27,996 bases of DNA from Kitasatospora phosalacinea. GTDB taxonomy: Bacteria; Actinomycetota; Actinomycetes; Streptomycetales; Streptomycetaceae. The position numbers and the translations under genes were made by a program. The DNA is taken from assembly GCF_000717185.1 (NCBI RefSeq), contig NZ_JNYE01000102.1, forward strand, positions 1-27,996. The letters run 5' to 3'. Positions 7,509 to 15,257 of this stretch are shown piece by piece; the stretch's first letter is position 1; every line of letters begins with the position of its first letter. A model generated the notes under the pieces. It searched no databases. It had not been told where the DNA came from and was given only the letters and a program-made list of their open reading frames with translations.

Positions 7509-10400
7509 TCAGAAGGAGATCCGGGCCAGTTCGGTGCGGGAGGTGATGCCGAGTTTCGCGTACGTGTGGGAGAGGTGGTAGCCCGCGGTGCGGGGGCTGA
7601 TGAACAGGCGGCTGCCGATGTCCTTGTTGCTGAGGCCCTCCGCGGCCAGCCGGGCGACCTGGAGCTCCTGCGGGGTGAGCTGGTCCAGCGGGCCGGGTGC
7701 GGCGGCTTGGGCGGTGCTCTCGCCGGTGGCGCGCAGTTCGTTGCGGGCGCGTTCGGCCCACGGGTGGGCGGCGATCTGCTCGAACGCGTGCAGGGCGGCC
7801 CGCAGTTGGGTGCGGGCCTCGGTGGTGCGGCGCAGGCGGCGCAGGCGTTCGCCGTACAGCAGTCGGGTGCGGGCGAGGTCGTACGGGGAGCCGCCGCCCT
7901 CCCCGTGCAGCCGGACGGCCTCCTCGTAGTGCGCGACGGCGGTCTCGGGGTCCTCGGCGAGCAGGGCGCGGCAGCGCAGCGCCAGGGCCTCGGCCCAGGA
8001 GTGGCCGCCGAGTGCGGCGTGGTCCCGGTACCAGGCAGCGGCCTCCCGGCCGCGGTCGGGGCGGTCGAGGCGGGCGGCGGCTTCGACCAGGTCGGGCAGG
8101 GCGGCGATGATGCCCTGCCGGTCGGGGGAGGCGGCGAGGGCGCCGAGCCGGTCCAGAGCGGCTTCGGTGCGGCCCAGGCCCAGGTCGAGGAGGGCCAGTG
8201 CGGTGCCCGCGTGCACGGTGGACGGGGCGATCCCGCGGGCCAGTGCCTCCTCGGCGTGGGCCCGGCAGGCGTCCTCGTCGCCGCGTACGGCGGCCAGGTG
8301 GGCCAGCACGGTCGCGAGGTAGACCCGGACGCGGGCCTGTCCGCTGTCCTCGGCCGAGCGCAGTCCGTCGGTGGCGGTGCTGAGTGCGTCGCGGTGCCGT
8401 CCCAGCATCAACTGGGTTCGGGACAGCAGCATTTGGGCCACCGCCAGGACGCCGAGCGCGCCGGTCTCCCGGCAGCGGCGCTCCACCGCGGCGGCCAGGT
8501 CGCGGGCCTGCTCGACCCGCCCGTCGAACAGGTGCCACCAGCCCACCCGCACCGTCTCGCGCAGTACGGAGGGCGAGTCCGAGGTGCTTGCGGCGCGGGC
8601 GAGTTCGGTTTCGGTTCCGGTGTCGGCGGAGGACGGGGAGTCGGATCCGCCCGGGCCGCCGAGGAGTTCGCGGACGGCGGCGGCGCTGTCGGCGAGCGGG
8701 GAGTGCTCCAGCCGGTGCTGTCCGGCGGCGAGCCGGGCGAGGGCGGCGATCCGGTCGGCGCCGGGGAGGGCGAGCGCGGCGGCCCGTTCGGCGCTCCGCT
8801 CGATCGCCCGCTGGTCGCCCGCGTGCCAGGCGGCCTGCGCGGCCTGGAACAGCAGGGCGCCCGCCAGTTCCGGTTCGGCGGCCCCGGCCTCCTGGGCGGC
8901 TTCGGTGAACATCGCGTGGGCGTCGCGGGAGCGGTCCTGCTCGTCGGCGACGAGGGCGCGCAGCCGTACCGCCCGGGCCCGTCGTACCGGGTCGGCCAGG
9001 TGCGGTGCGGCCTCCAGGGCCAGGGCGTCCGCCAGTTCCAGTTGCCCGGAGTCGGCGGCCGCGGAGGCCGCCTCGAACAGGCGGCGGCCGCGTTCGGCAG
9101 GGTCTGCGGTGAGCTCGGCGGAGCGCCGGTAGGTGGCCGCGACGGTGGCGAACGCGCCCCGGGAGCGGGCGTGTTCGGCGCTCCGTTCCAGCAGCCGGGC
9201 CGTCTCGGGGTCGGGCCCGGTCGCGGCGGCGGCCAGGTGCCAGGCCCGCTGCCGGGCGAGGTCGGGGTCGCGGTCGAAGTCGGGGTCGGGGGCGCGGCCG
9301 GAGGCGGCGTCAGGGGCGCGGTCGCCGCTGGGGTCGTGGCCGGGGGCGTCCAGGTGCGCTCCGGCCGGTCGGGCGGACTCGGCGAGCGCCCGGTGGGCGG
9401 CGACCCGGCGGCCCGCGGTGGCGCCCTGGTAGACGGCGGAGCGGATCACCGAGTGCCGGAACCGGACCCGCCCGTCCTCGACCGTCACCAGCCGGGCCCG
9501 TTCCGCGGCCGCCAGGTCGTCCAGCCCGGCGTCCAGCCGCCCGGCCGCGGCCAGGACGGCGTCCAGTCGGCCGTTCTCGTCCGCCGCCGCGACCAGGAGC
9601 ACCGTACGGGTGGCGGACGGCAGGGCGGCCACGGTCTCGGTGAAGGTCCGCAGCAGGCGGCTGTGCGCGGGCAGGCAGGCGACCCCGTACGGGGAGGCGT
9701 AGTGCTCCGACTTCCGTTGCGCAGCGGGTAGTTCGAGCAGCGCCAGCGGGTTGCCCCGGGCCTCCCGGAGCACCAGCGCCCGGGCCGGGCCGGGCAGTTC
9801 GGTGGCCCCCGCGGCCGCGGCCAGCACCAGTTCCGCGGCGGCCCCGTCGAGCGGCCCCACCGGCAGTTCGGGCAGCCCCGGGGCGTCCGGTCCCTCGCCC
9901 TCGCGCCCGGCCAGCAGGACGGCGACCCGCTCCGCGCCGAGCCGCCGGGCCGCGAAGAGCAGCACCCGCAGCGACTCCGGGTCCAGTCGGTGCGCATCGT
10001 CCACGATCGCCAACACCGGTTGTTCGGCGGCCAGTTCGGACAGCAGGGTGAGTACCCCGAGCCCGGCCAGGAAGAGGTCGCCGGTCGTCGGGCCAGACTG
10101 CAGGCCGAGCGCTCCCCGGAGTGCCCCGGCCTGGGCCTCGGGCAGCGAGCCGACCCGGTCCAGTACGCCCGACAGCAGCAAGTGCAGCCCAGAGAAAGGC
10201 AGTTCGCTCTCCCCTTCGACGCCCGCGCTGCGCAGCACCCGCATCCCGCGCTGCCCGCCCCGCTCCGCTGCGTGGCCGAGCAGCGCGCTCTTGCCGATGC
10301 CCGGCTCGCCCCGCAGCACCAGCGCCCCGCCGCGTCCCTCCCGGGCGTCGTCGAGCAGCCGGTCGATCGCGGCGGTCTCCGTCGTGCGTCCATGCAGCAT
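7509..10400 (-). CDS. LAL-family LuxR regulator with AAA ATPase domain
   Basis: A large ATP-binding LuxR regulator of about 963 residues, the usual size for this family. It opens with MLHGR, then Walker A GEPGIGKS (31-38), Walker B VLAIVDDAHRLD (near 120), a long helical TPR-like middle, and a C-terminal LuxR helix-turn-helix (about 903-963: LTPQELQVARLAAEGLSNKDIG, SPRTAGYHL). LAL proteins act as ATP- and ligand-dependent activators, often of secondary-metabolite or catabolic genes. The ATG at 10400 gives the family's standard N-terminus; an ATG two codons earlier (10406) is equally close to a weak ribosome site. The MFS gene's stop lies only 4 nt before that ATG, so the two are almost certainly one operon. 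The inducing ligand and targets are unknown; the MFS and FMN reductase genes are natural candidates. Confidence 0.92.
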   Translation of the reverse strand: MLHGRTTETAAIDRLLDDAREGRGGALVLRGEPGIGKSALLGHAAERGGQRGMRVLRSAGVEGESELPFSGLHLLLSGVLDRVGSLPEAQAGALRGALGLQSGPTTGDLFLAGLGVLTLLSELAAEQPVLAIVDDAHRLDPESLRVLLFAARRLGAERVAVLLAGREGEGPDAPGLPELPVGPLDGAAAELVLAAAAGATELPGPARALVLREARGNPLALLELPAAQRKSEHYASPYGVACLPAHSRLLRTFTETVAALPSATRTVLLVAAADENGRLDAVLAAAGRLDAGLDDLAAAERARLVTVEDGRVRFRHSVIRSAVYQGATAGRRVAAHRALAESARPAGAHLDAPGHDPSGDRAPDAASGRAPDPDFDRDPDLARQRAWHLAAAATGPDPETARLLERSAEHARSRGAFATVAATYRRSAELTADPAERGRRLFEAASAAADSGQLELADALALEAAPHLADPVRRARAVRLRALVADEQDRSRDAHAMFTEAAQEAGAAEPELAGALLFQAAQAAWHAGDQRAIERSAERAAALALPGADRIAALARLAAGQHRLEHSPLADSAAAVRELLGGPGGSDSPSSADTGTETELARAASTSDSPSVLRETVRVGWWHLFDGRVEQARDLAAAVERRCRETGALGVLAVAQMLLSRTQLMLGRHRDALSTATDGLRSAEDSGQARVRVYLATVLAHLAAVRGDEDACRAHAEEALARGIAPSTVHAGTALALLDLGLGRTEAALDRLGALAASPDRQGIIAALPDLVEAAARLDRPDRGREAAAWYRDHAALGGHSWAEALALRCRALLAEDPETAVAHYEEAVRLHGEGGGSPYDLARTRLLYGERLRRLRRTTEARTQLRAALHAFEQIAAHPWAERARNELRATGESTAQAAAPGPLDQLTPQELQVARLAAEGLSNKDIGSRLFISPRTAGYHLSHTYAKLGITSRTELARISF

Positions 10401-10410
10401 GCGCATCAGC

Positions 10411-12225
10411 CTAGTTGGCGCCTTGCGCGGCCTTCGTGCGGTGTGCCGGGGTCGGGCGGACGCCGATAGCGACGTCGGTGCTGGTGCTGATGCCGGTGCC
10501 GATGCTGGTGCTGATGCCGGTGCCCGGGCGGTTGTCGGGGCGGTTGTCGGGGCGCAGCAGGGTGGCGACGGTGGCCAGGGCGAGGGCGACCAGGGCGGCG
10601 ACGGTCCACAGGACGGTGTGCCAGGCGGAGGTGAACTGCTCGGCCAGGAAGGCCCGTTCGCCACCGGTCAGGTGGCCGGAGACCACCTCGGCGGCCACCT
10701 GCGCGGAGCTGACCCGGGAGCTGACCAGGGTGAGCAGCGCTGCCCCGAGCGCGGCGATCACCATCGCCTGCCCGCCGCCGCGCACCGTGTTGAGGAATCC
10801 GGCGGCCACCCCGGCCCGGTCGGTGCCGACCCGGTTCATCGCCTGCCCGTCGACGATGCCGTTGGCCAGGCCGGTGCCGATGCCGACGGCCAGCAGCGGC
10901 CCGGCCAACCGGGCGGTGCCCGCGCCCGGTTCGAGGACGGTCAGCCAGGCGTTGCCGCCCGCGACCAGCGCCAGCGCCCCGGTGATGACGACCCGGGCCG
11001 GGACGCCGCGGGTCAGCAGCCGCCCGCCGAGCAGCGGCGCGACCAGGACGGGCGCGGTCAGCCAGAGCATCGCCGCACCGGCCTGCCCGGCGGAGAGCCC
11101 GTCGACGCCCTGGAAGTACGTGGGCAGGTGGGTCAGCGAGCCGGCGAAGCCGACGGCCGCCGACAGGCCCGCGACCGTCCAGGCCAGGTAGTGGCGGTCG
11201 CGCACCAGGCTCAGGTCGAGCAGGGGGTGCGCGGTGCGGGACTGCCGCACCGCGAAGGCCACCAGCAGGGCCGGGCCCGCGGTGAGGGCGGCGAGCACCG
11301 GCGGGCTGGTCCAGCCGTTGGCGGGGCCCTGGGTGACCCCGGCCATCAGCAGGCCCAGCCCGAGGACGAACAGGGCCGCGCCCGCGCCGTCCAGCTTCGT
11401 CCGCCCGGCCGTCCGCGCCCCGGCCGTCCGCACCCCGGCCGTCCGCACCCCGTCAGGCCGGGCCCCGTCAGGTCGCACCCCGTCAGGCCGGGCCCCGTCA
11501 GGTCGCACCCCGACCGTCTGCGTTCCGGCGCCAGGCCGCGTCTCGTCCGCGGCCCCGGCGCCGGCCGCGACCAGCAGGCCGACGGCGGCGAACAGGCCGA
11601 ACGCGATCCGCCAGCCCACAGACCCGACCAGGGCGCCGGTCAGGGTCGGGCCGAGCGCCAGCCCCACCCCGCCGGTGGTGCCGAGCGCGGCGAACGCCCT
11701 GGTCCGGGCCGCGCCGCGGAAGGCCGAGGCGATCAGGGCCCCGCCGCCCGCCATCACGCCCGCCGCGCCCAGTCCGGCCAGCGCCCGGGTCGCGTCCAGG
11801 AACCCGATGCCGGGCGCGAGCGCGCCCAGGCCCAGGCCGAGCGCGAACACCACGGCGCCCGTCCGGTAGGTCCGGCGCCGTCCGAACAGGTCACCCAGCG
11901 AGCCGAACAGCAGCATGAAGCTCGACGCGGTCAGGAAGTACCCGGTCACCACCCACTGCAACGCGGTCCCGGACGCGCCGAGTTCGGCTCCGATGTCGGT
12001 CAGCGCCACGGTCGTCCCGGACATCGACATCGACAGGGTGAGCATGCCCAGCAGCACCACCCCGAGCGTCAGCAACTGCCGCCCGCCCCACTCCCTCGTC
12101 CCGCCGCTCCCGCCGCTTCCGTCAGCGCCGCTCCCGTCAGCGCCGCTCCCGTCAGCGCCGGTCCTGTCGGTCCCGTCCGCCCCGCCGCCGGTAGCGGCCG
12201 GTCGCATCCGTGTCGTGTCATCCAT
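10411..12225 (-). CDS. MFS drug-exporter-like transporter (DHA2 type)
   Basis: A 604-residue membrane transporter. The core shows DHA2-type features: MSGTTVALTDIGAELGASGTA in helix 1 and its following loop, LFGSLGDLFGRRRT after helix 2 (motif A), and long paired hydrophobic helices up to about residue 560. Substrate is probably a drug-like or secondary-metabolite molecule exported by proton antiport, by family. Two in-frame repeat insertions stand out. The N-terminus has an ADGSG repeat (15-bp units, 12121-12180). The central loop between the two halves carries about eight RPDGA/RTAGV-type five-residue repeats (11402-11520). The C-terminus has a Gly-Thr-Ser tail. The ATG at 12225 has only a weak ribosome site; an ATG six codons later is an alternative. 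The gene is first in an operon with the LAL regulator and divergent from an FMN reductase. Confidence 0.9.
   Translation of the reverse strand: MDDTTRMRPAATGGGADGTDRTGADGSGADGSGADGSGGSGGTREWGGRQLLTLGVVLLGMLTLSMSMSGTTVALTDIGAELGASGTALQWVVTGYFLTASSFMLLFGSLGDLFGRRRTYRTGAVVFALGLGLGALAPGIGFLDATRALAGLGAAGVMAGGGALIASAFRGAARTRAFAALGTTGGVGLALGPTLTGALVGSVGWRIAFGLFAAVGLLVAAGAGAADETRPGAGTQTVGVRPDGARPDGVRPDGARPDGVRTAGVRTAGARTAGRTKLDGAGAALFVLGLGLLMAGVTQGPANGWTSPPVLAALTAGPALLVAFAVRQSRTAHPLLDLSLVRDRHYLAWTVAGLSAAVGFAGSLTHLPTYFQGVDGLSAGQAGAAMLWLTAPVLVAPLLGGRLLTRGVPARVVITGALALVAGGNAWLTVLEPGAGTARLAGPLLAVGIGTGLANGIVDGQAMNRVGTDRAGVAAGFLNTVRGGGQAMVIAALGAALLTLVSSRVSSAQVAAEVVSGHLTGGERAFLAEQFTSAWHTVLWTVAALVALALATVATLLRPDNRPDNRPGTGISTSIGTGISTSTDVAIGVRPTPAHRTKAAQGAN
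11402..11520. repeat. In-frame 15-bp tandem array in the MFS central loop
   Basis: About eight 15-bp units encode five-residue repeats. A 30-bp double unit is exactly duplicated at 11451-11480 and 11481-11510, which points to a recent expansion by slippage or unequal exchange. The array falls in the cytoplasmic loop joining the two transporter halves, a region that tolerates length change. Confidence 0.85.
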
Positions 12226-12256
12226 GCCGTCGACGCTACGAACCGCCCCCGCCGCG

Positions 12257-12319
12257 CCGCATCCGTCGGACGACCGGGCTGCCGCCCCCGCACCGGACCT
12301 GGTCATCCGACGGATGCGG
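12257..12319. promoter_or_regulatory. Mirror-symmetric divergent operator, MFS / FMN reductase
   Basis: Two 19-bp arms, 12257-12275 and 12301-12319, are inverted copies with 18 of 19 bases matching. Each arm contains its own odd-centred dyad, CATCCG-T-CGGATG (intact in the right arm, one mismatch in the left). Exactly 16 bases outside each arm lies an outward-facing CGTAGCGT (12233-12240 on the minus strand, 12336-12343 on the plus strand), a candidate -10 region for the two divergent genes. This looks like a duplicated promoter-operator turned back to back, so one regulator could control both genes equally. The regulator is not identified. Confidence 0.7.
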
Positions 12320-12399
12320 GCCCGGTGCCCGCCTCCGTAGCGTTCACGGCGTCAACCCAGGCCGCCGCAGACGGCCGGACCAGGAAGGAACGCCCGACC

Positions 12400-12978
12400 A
12401 TGACCGCCACCGCCGCACCCCTGAACCTCGCCGTCGTCATCGGCTCCACCCGCGAGAACCGCTTCGGCCCGACCGTCGCCCGCTGGTTCACCGAACAGGC
12501 CCGCGCCTACGGGGAGTTCACCGTCGACGTGATCGACCTCGCCGACGCCGACATCCCGCACCGCCTGACCGGCGAGCCCACCCCCGGCGTCGCGGCCCTC
12601 ACCCCGCGGATCGAGGCGGCCGACGCCTTCGTCGTCGTCACCCCCGAGTACAACCACTCCTACCCGGCCTCGCTGAAGGCCGCCATCGACTGGCACTACA
12701 GCCAGTGGCAGGCCAAGCCGGTCGCCTTCGTCTCCTACGGCGGCATGGGCGGCGGCCTGCGCGCCGTCGAGCACCTGCGCCAGGTCTTCGCCGAACTCCA
12801 CGCCGCGACCGTCCGCGACAGCCTCAGCTTCCACATGGCCTGGGAGAAGTTCGACGCCGACGGCCAACCCCACGACGCCCCCACCGCCAACGGCGCCGCC
12901 AAGCGCATGCTGGACCAGCTCACCTGGTGGGCCCGCACCCTGCGGGCCGGCCGCGAGCACACCCCGTACACGGCCTGA
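12400..12978 (+). CDS. NADPH-dependent FMN reductase family protein
   Basis: A 192-residue flavodoxin-fold oxidoreductase of the NADPH-dependent FMN reductase / azoreductase / quinone reductase group. The phosphate-binding loop GSTRENRFG is at about 15-23, and the family signature VVTPEYNHSYPASLKAAIDW is at about 85-104, followed by SYGGMGGG. By family it would transfer electrons from NAD(P)H to FMN and on to quinones, azo dyes or similar. The ATG follows AGGAAGGAA at normal spacing. It is divergent from the MFS exporter and shares its symmetric operator region, so a joint response to a redox-active or quinone-like toxin (reduce it, export it) is a reasonable inference. Confidence 0.93.
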   Translation: MTATAAPLNLAVVIGSTRENRFGPTVARWFTEQARAYGEFTVDVIDLADADIPHRLTGEPTPGVAALTPRIEAADAFVVVTPEYNHSYPASLKAAIDWHYSQWQAKPVAFVSYGGMGGGLRAVEHLRQVFAELHAATVRDSLSFHMAWEKFDADGQPHDAPTANGAAKRMLDQLTWWARTLRAGREHTPYTA

Positions 12979-12993
12979 CCCGCCGCCAGGAGG

Positions 12994-13049
12994 CGGAACG
13001 GCGCGGCGCGGCGGGGACGGGCCCCGTCGCGCCGCGCCGCGCCGTTCCG
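12994..13049. terminator. Convergent terminator, 20-bp perfect stem
   Basis: Positions 12994-13013 and 13030-13049 are perfect reverse complements over 20 bp, and the intervening 16 bases (with GACGG/CCGTC) can extend the stem. This very strong hairpin lies 15 bases after the FMN reductase stop and 7 bases from the stop of the leftward secreted-protein gene. It should end transcription in both directions. Confidence 0.85.
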
Positions 13050-13056
13050 GGAGGGA

Positions 13057-14268
13057 TCAGCCGCCGCCGTAGGTGGCCTGGGTGACGGCGAAGACGTTGC
13101 GGCTGCCCGTGGGCTCCTGCAGGGACCAGAGCAGGTCGGGGCCGGTGCTGTCCTCCCAGTAGGAGATGCTCTCGCCGCCGCCGACCCAGGCGAAGGTGGA
13201 GGGGCCCGCGGTGGGCGTCCAGTAGTAGAGCTGCTTCTGGCCGGAGGAGTTGAACCACCAGCGGCCGTTGTGCGAGGCGACGCCGTTCAGCTTGTACCAG
13301 GGCAGTTGGAGGGCCTGGCTCGCGGTCGTCGTCGAGGCGAAGGTGGTGGCCCCGGAGGCGAACGGGAAGCGGACGGCCCGCGGCGGCCGGTTGGGGTACT
13401 TGTCGCAGCCCGACGGGCAGGTGTACTCCGTCATCACGATCGACCCGCTGACCCGGTCGAGCGAGATCGACGACCACGCCAGCTTGGCGGTGTCGGTGTG
13501 GGCGGTCTGCGCGGTGACGGTGCCGACCTGCGGCAGCACGTACGCGTAGTTGTGCGCGTAGTAGACCGAGCCCGACCGGCCGATCTGGTCGGCGGTGCCG
13601 CCGGTGTCGGTGTTCAGGATCTTGCGCATGTCGAAGACCCGCATGCCGCTCCCGGTGTCGGCGACGTACAGGTAGTCGCCGTACCAGGAGACACCGCCCG
13701 CGTGGATCGGGATGTCCTTGAAGCTCGGCGCCGTGGTGGTGCCGGTCGGCTCGACCAGCAGGATCTTGCGGTACTTGTTGGGGTAGGTGGCGTCCCAGTC
13801 GACCAGGGTGATCCGGCTGCGCTGCTGCTTGCCGCCGCAGGCGTCGTTGGTGTACCAGCTGACCAGCACCAGTTGGTGGCCGTCGTAGTTTCCGCTGTTC
13901 GCGGTGCCGACCGCGTCCCGGCTGGTGGTGATGCCCTGGGGGTAGCTCTGGCAGTCGGTGTCGTCGCCGTCGTCGAAGCGGAAGCCGGTGGTCAGCCCGG
14001 CGACCGAGAAGCCGGAGGTCAGGCCCTGCCGGTCGTGGTTGGCGTTGTCCATCACCGTGTGGACGGCGGAGGTCCCGAGGGTCGAGACCAGGGCCGAGTT
14101 CAGGGCGTCGAACTGGTGGTAGTCGGCGCTGAGCGTGTACTCGGACGCGTTCAGCACCGTGGGCGCCGCGGCGGCGGCCGACGCGCCCGGCGCCCCGGCC
14201 AGCGCACCGGCGAAGAGCAGACCGGCCGCGAGCGCCGCCCGCAGGGTCGTTCTGACGTGACGGTTCAT
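13057..14268 (-). CDS. Secreted protein of unknown function
   Basis: A 403-residue exported protein. From the ATG at 14268, which follows GGAGAGG, the N-terminus is a textbook Sec signal peptide: MNRHVRTTLR, then an alanine/leucine core and a likely cleavage after ASA near residue 31. The mature protein has four visible cysteines (DTDCQ, NDACGG, TCPSGC), which could form disulphides outside the cell. Repeated Trp/Tyr-Gly strands (VSWYGDYLYVADTG, WWFNSSGQKQLYYW) suggest an all-beta, propeller-like fold. I recognise no catalytic motif and cannot assign a family. Two ATGs further upstream are less well placed. The promoter side carries repeated half-sites and a perfect 13-bp dyad. Confidence 0.85.
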   Translation of the reverse strand: MNRHVRTTLRAALAAGLLFAGALAGAPGASAAAAAPTVLNASEYTLSADYHQFDALNSALVSTLGTSAVHTVMDNANHDRQGLTSGFSVAGLTTGFRFDDGDDTDCQSYPQGITTSRDAVGTANSGNYDGHQLVLVSWYTNDACGGKQQRSRITLVDWDATYPNKYRKILLVEPTGTTTAPSFKDIPIHAGGVSWYGDYLYVADTGSGMRVFDMRKILNTDTGGTADQIGRSGSVYYAHNYAYVLPQVGTVTAQTAHTDTAKLAWSSISLDRVSGSIVMTEYTCPSGCDKYPNRPPRAVRFPFASGATTFASTTTASQALQLPWYKLNGVASHNGRWWFNSSGQKQLYYWTPTAGPSTFAWVGGGESISYWEDSTGPDLLWSLQEPTGSRNVFAVTQATYGGG

Positions 14269-14283
14269 CAAGTCGTGCCTCTC

Positions 14284-14337
14284 CATGTGATGGATCACTC
14301 CACGTGAATGGATCAACAGCCGTTCACGCTAAGCGTG
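14284..14337. promoter_or_regulatory. Operator-like repeats upstream of the secreted protein
   Basis: Near-repeats CCATGTGATGGATCA (14283-14297) and CCACGTGAATGGATCA (14300-14315) are followed by a perfect odd-centred dyad, CACGCT-A-AGCGTG (14325-14337). All lie within 70 bases of the signal-peptide start on the promoter side. They look like regulator binding sites; the protein is unknown. Confidence 0.5.
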
Positions 14338-14650
14338 TTCTGTGCATGTCCGCAACACCCGTGGCCCCCTTTCCCGGGCGTGTCGCCGACGGCCGGAACT
14401 CGACCGTCCCCCACCCGGATCCGCCCGGACGCTGCTTGGCTGGTGCGTACCCGCAGTGCAGCAGGAGCCGGAACGGGGCACCGGAAGGCAGGAGGACGGG
14501 CGGACGGGGACGGACGCGGAACCGCACGTACGGGACGACGGCCCCCGCAGCGGCTGCCCGCCCCGCGGCGGCGCGTCGGTTCGTACGGGTGTTTCGGCCC
14601 GTACGGGCGCGCTGGTTCGTACGGGCGTGCTGGCTCGTACGGGTGCGCTG
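14338..14650. other. Gap before the MFS remnant, with 18-bp tandem array
   Basis: No credible gene was found here. Forward frames are open but composition does not look coding. At 14579-14650 four 18-bp units (for example GTTCGTACGGGCGTGCTG) repeat in tandem, with a diverged fifth unit at 14651-14668 that runs into the MFS remnant. Confidence 0.6.
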
Positions 14651-15159
14651 GCCCGGATCGGGCAGCCGCTGCGCACGCCCGCCTTCCGCTGGTGGTTCGC
14701 CTCCCGCGCCCTCCACCACCTGGGCGGGGTGGCTACGGGGCGCTGATGGCGGCCTTCGGCCTCGGCGCGCTGCCCGGCGCGGTGCTGGCCGCGGGCGGCG
14801 GCGACCCCACCGGGCGACAGGTCAGGAAGCTGGCGCTGGCCACCGCCCTGCTGGCGCTCCTGCCGGCCGCCGGCCCGAACCCGCCGGTCGCCTTCGCGGC
14901 CGTCGCGGCAGCCGGGTTCGCGGGCATCCGGTTCGTCACCGCGGCGAACACCTTGGTCCAACTCCGCTCCACCGACGCCGTGCGCGGCCGCGTCATGGCG
15001 GCCTGGTCGATGGCACTTCCCGGCACCCTGCCCGTTACCGGCCTGCTGGTCTCCGCCGCCGTCCAACTCGGCGGCCCCCGAGCCGGTCTCCTACTGGCCG
15101 CGGCCGCCCTGGCCACCACCACCCTCCTCGGCCGGCGCGCCCTCCGGGACGGGGCCTGA
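14651..15159 (+). pseudogene. MFS transporter remnant, internal deletion and frameshift
   Basis: One forward frame (14663-14728) reads QPLRTPAFRWWFASRALHHLG, which matches the usual start of an MFS exporter before and into helix 1. A different forward frame then takes over at about 14731 with GYGALMAAFGLGALPGAVLAA, typical of helix 7, and continues through TANTLVQLRSTDAVRGRVMA (here AANTLVQLRS) to a TGA at 15159. The middle six helices are missing and the two parts are out of frame. The remaining 140-odd residues are well preserved, so the decay is fairly recent. By similarity of motifs it belongs to the enterobactin-exporter-like MFS group. There is no start codon with a good ribosome site for the C-terminal part. 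Confidence 0.75.
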
Positions 15160-15184
15160 GCGGGGCCTGAGCGGGGCCCTGAGC
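15151..15184. repeat. 11-bp tandem repeat at the MFS remnant's 3' end
   Basis: GGGGCCTGAGC occurs at 15151-15161 and 15162-15172, then with one extra C at 15173-15184. The first unit contains the remnant's stop codon, so the array starts in the coding end and runs into the intergenic gap. Confidence 0.7.
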
Positions 15185-15257
15185 GGGACGGCGGCCGGGC
15201 GACGAGCCGTGCTGGTGGTGACGGGTCGAGCGGTGGTGGCGGCGGGTCGGGCGCCGT

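Noticed and set aside
7372..8538. In-frame N-terminal extension of the metallophosphoesterase
   Set aside because: It is antisense-frame proline/arginine-rich sequence lying over the LAL regulator on the same strand in another frame; a strong ribosome site precedes the GTG at 7371.
9751..12978. Very long rightward frame ending in the FMN reductase
   Set aside because: All but the last 192 codons are antisense to the LAL and MFS genes; the real start has a good ribosome site at 12400.
14304..15170. Rightward open frames read as full genes before the MFS remnant
   Set aside because: The first 110 codons are low-complexity with no ribosome site; only the last part shows family signal, and in a different frame from the helix 1 motif.
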